Notes under the pieces: model-generated
Database searches by the model: none
Told to the model about the DNA's origin: nothing
What the model saw: only the letters and a program-made list of their open reading frames with translations
From: Vulcanimicrobiota bacterium
Lineage (GTDB): Bacteria; Vulcanimicrobiota; Vulcanimicrobiia; Vulcanimicrobiales; Vulcanimicrobiaceae
Reading direction: 5' to 3'
NCBI GenBank assembly: GCA_019247395.1
Contig: JAFAOZ010000246.1
Span: forward strand, 1-6,225
DNA: 6,225 nucleotides
In this document: in pieces, positions 4,813-6,225 of the stretch
Layout of the letters: every line of letters starts with the position of its first letter
How positions within the stretch are numbered: position 1 is the stretch's first letter
Program-made: the position numbers and the translations under genes

Positions 4813-6225
4813 ATGTCGCTGAAGTGGCGCATCGCGCTGGGGTACTCCGTGCTGCTCATCGTGGCGATGACGGCGATGAGCGGGATCATCGTCTGGCGCT
4901 TCCAGCAGATTCTGTACGATCAGGCCGAAACAAGCGTGAACGCGACGATGAAGGCGATCGTGCAGTTCGCGCAGCAATCCACGACGCCGTTCTCGCTCGA
5001 AGACCCATCGTTGGGCACGCTGCAATTTCTCTTCAACAGCGCCAACCTCGCCACGTGGAACTCCGCGAACAGCTACGTGCAGGTCGATTCCGGCGACGGT
5101 TATCCGCTGGCAAAAACCGCGAACTTGGGCGGAACGACGATACCGACGAATCCGAATCTGTCTGCCGCGCACGACGTGGCATATCGTCAGATCGTCCTCG
5201 GCACCCGGCCGTTTTTGGTCGAAGACCGGTACCTTCGCGAAGGCGCCAACTCGGCGGTCATTCACGTTGCCGAGCCCCTCGACACGCTCCAGCGCACCTT
5301 CGCACATGCCCGTCAGGCGATTGGCATCGTTCTGGCGGCGACGGCCGCAGCCGTGTTGATTTTTTCGATTCTCTTTGCCTCAGAGGTGACGACGCCGATC
5401 GACGCGCTGGCACGCGAGATGCGCGAGATCAGCTCCGACCGGCTCTCCCTTTCCGCTTCCGCGCTCGATGGGAAAGTCGGCGGCAGCGGGTTGCGGCGCC
5501 GCTCCGACGAGATCGGACGGCTTGCGAGGAGCTTTAACGATCTGCTTGCCCGGCTCGCGGAAGCGTTTGCTCGCGAGCGGCAATTCATCTCCGACGCGTC
5601 GCACGAGTTCAAAACGCCGCTCACGTCCATCAATGCAAACGCGCAAATGCTGCTGCGCTGGGGCGATCAGAACACGACGATCCGCCGCGAGAGCTTGGAG
5701 ACGATCGTGCGCGAAAGCTCCGATCTTGCCGGCATGGTCAACGGCATGCTCACGCTCGCCAAGGCCGACCGCGGGGACGAGATTCCCAAAGAGCCGCTCT
5801 CGCTTGCCCAGATCGCGAGCGAAGTCGCGCATAACGCTCAGCCGCGCGCGGCGGAGAAGCGGATCGAGCTGACATTCGAACACGGCGGCACGCCGATCGT
5901 CTATGGCGATGCCGCGCTGATGCGCCAGATGATCGGCAACTTGGTCGACAACGCGATCAAATTTACCGAACGCGGGCGCGTCGACGTCCGCGTCGGCGAG
6001 GCTCCCGAGCAGGCTTGGGTCGAGGTCGCCGACACCGGACCCGGGCTCGCCGAGGGCGAGCGCGGCCAGATTTTCGAGCGGTTCTACCGGGCGGATAAGG
6101 CGCGTTCGCGCGACGTGCCGGGAACCGGCCTGGGGCTCGCGATCGTGCGTTCCATTGCCCGGGTGCACGGGGGCGAGGCGACCGCCGGGAAGGCCCCCGG
6201 GGGCGGCGCGCTCTTCCGCGTCGTC
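4813..6225 (+). CDS. HAMP-domain sensor histidine kinase (C-terminus cut by the window)
   Basis: The frame is open from the ATG at 4813 through the last base (471 codons) with no stop in view. Layout: TM1 at about 7-28, an extracytoplasmic sensor domain at about 29-168 with no family I recognise, TM2 at about 169-189, and HAMP at about 190-250. The dimerisation/phosphotransfer domain carries FISDASHEFKTPLTSI with the phospho-acceptor His 264. The ATPase domain has the N box GNLVDNAIKFT (N376, N380), G1 box DTGPGL (from D407), F box IFERFY (420-425) and G2 box GTGLGLAIV (from G437). All motifs needed for autophosphorylation are intact; probably only a few C-terminal residues are missing. It begins 15 bases after the response regulator stop and is its obvious partner, but has no clear Shine-Dalgarno. 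It presumably senses an envelope or external signal. Confidence 0.95.
   Translation, partial: MSLKWRIALGYSVLLIVAMTAMSGIIVWRFQQILYDQAETSVNATMKAIVQFAQQSTTPFSLEDPSLGTLQFLFNSANLATWNSANSYVQVDSGDGYPLAKTANLGGTTIPTNPNLSAAHDVAYRQIVLGTRPFLVEDRYLREGANSAVIHVAEPLDTLQRTFAHARQAIGIVLAATAAAVLIFSILFASEVTTPIDALAREMREISSDRLSLSASALDGKVGGSGLRRRSDEIGRLARSFNDLLARLAEAFARERQFISDASHEFKTPLTSINANAQMLLRWGDQNTTIRRESLETIVRESSDLAGMVNGMLTLAKADRGDEIPKEPLSLAQIASEVAHNAQPRAAEKRIELTFEHGGTPIVYGDAALMRQMIGNLVDNAIKFTERGRVDVRVGEAPEQAWVEVADTGPGLAEGERGQIFERFYRADKARSRDVPGTGLGLAIVRSIARVHGGEATAGKAPGGGALFRVV

Noticed and set aside
4183..5307. 374-codon minus-strand ORF
   Set aside because: Antisense to the response regulator and kinase, which have full sets of conserved motifs; the composition (many His, Asp, Arg) is typical of the antisense frame of GC-rich genes.
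4824..5537. 237-codon plus-strand ORF overlapping the kinase
   Set aside because: Out of frame with the kinase starting at 4813, which encodes clear transmembrane, HAMP and catalytic motifs across the same bases.
5380..6168. 262-codon minus-strand ORF
   Set aside because: Antisense to the kinase core containing the H, N, G1, F and G2 boxes; no family resemblance.

Overview
This is a GC-rich bacterial window with no rRNA, tRNA, CRISPR array or transposase visible. Gene style (class 1B dihydroorotate dehydrogenase genes, an ECF sigma gene beside a two-component system, GTG starts, dispersed imperfect palindromic repeats) would fit an uncultured high-GC lineage such as Candidatus Eremiobacterota. 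That placement is a weak inference from impression, with no marker gene to support it.

Left end (1-1254). The minus strand carries the end of a pyrimidine operon: pyrK (electron-transfer subunit of dihydroorotate dehydrogenase) followed by the first 39 codons of pyrD, overlapping by 7 bases. Divergent from pyrK, and apparently sharing its promoter region, is a plus-strand 46-codon gene (1056-1196). It has a promoter-like sequence, a near-perfect Shine-Dalgarno and a strong intrinsic terminator. It is short enough to be missed by routine gene calling and is the most interesting object in the window.

Middle (1259-3169). A minus-strand cluster encodes, in order of transcription, a possible 41-aa leader or small protein (2944-2819), a membrane-anchored DUF4097-type beta-repeat protein (2818-1901), and a three-helix membrane protein with a Pro/Gly-rich tail (1901-1305). 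Stops and starts abut (TAA|ATG) or overlap (TAATG), so translation is probably coupled. The divergent intergenic region holds a large imperfect stem (2993-3068) enclosing a GC-rich hairpin. Two diverged copies of one palindromic repeat lie at 1261-1303 and 3105-3149.

Right end (3170-6225). A plus-strand operon encodes an ECF sigma factor, an overlapping two-helix membrane protein that is a candidate anti-sigma factor, an OmpR/PhoB-type response regulator, and a HAMP-containing sensor histidine kinase running off the window. The histidine kinase is open to the right edge and has no stop in view. The set looks like an envelope-sensing module: sigma/anti-sigma plus two-component system on one strand, and envelope-anchored proteins divergent on the other. 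An ECF-like -35 element (GGAACTT) faces the divergent operon, hinting that the sigma factor may drive it.
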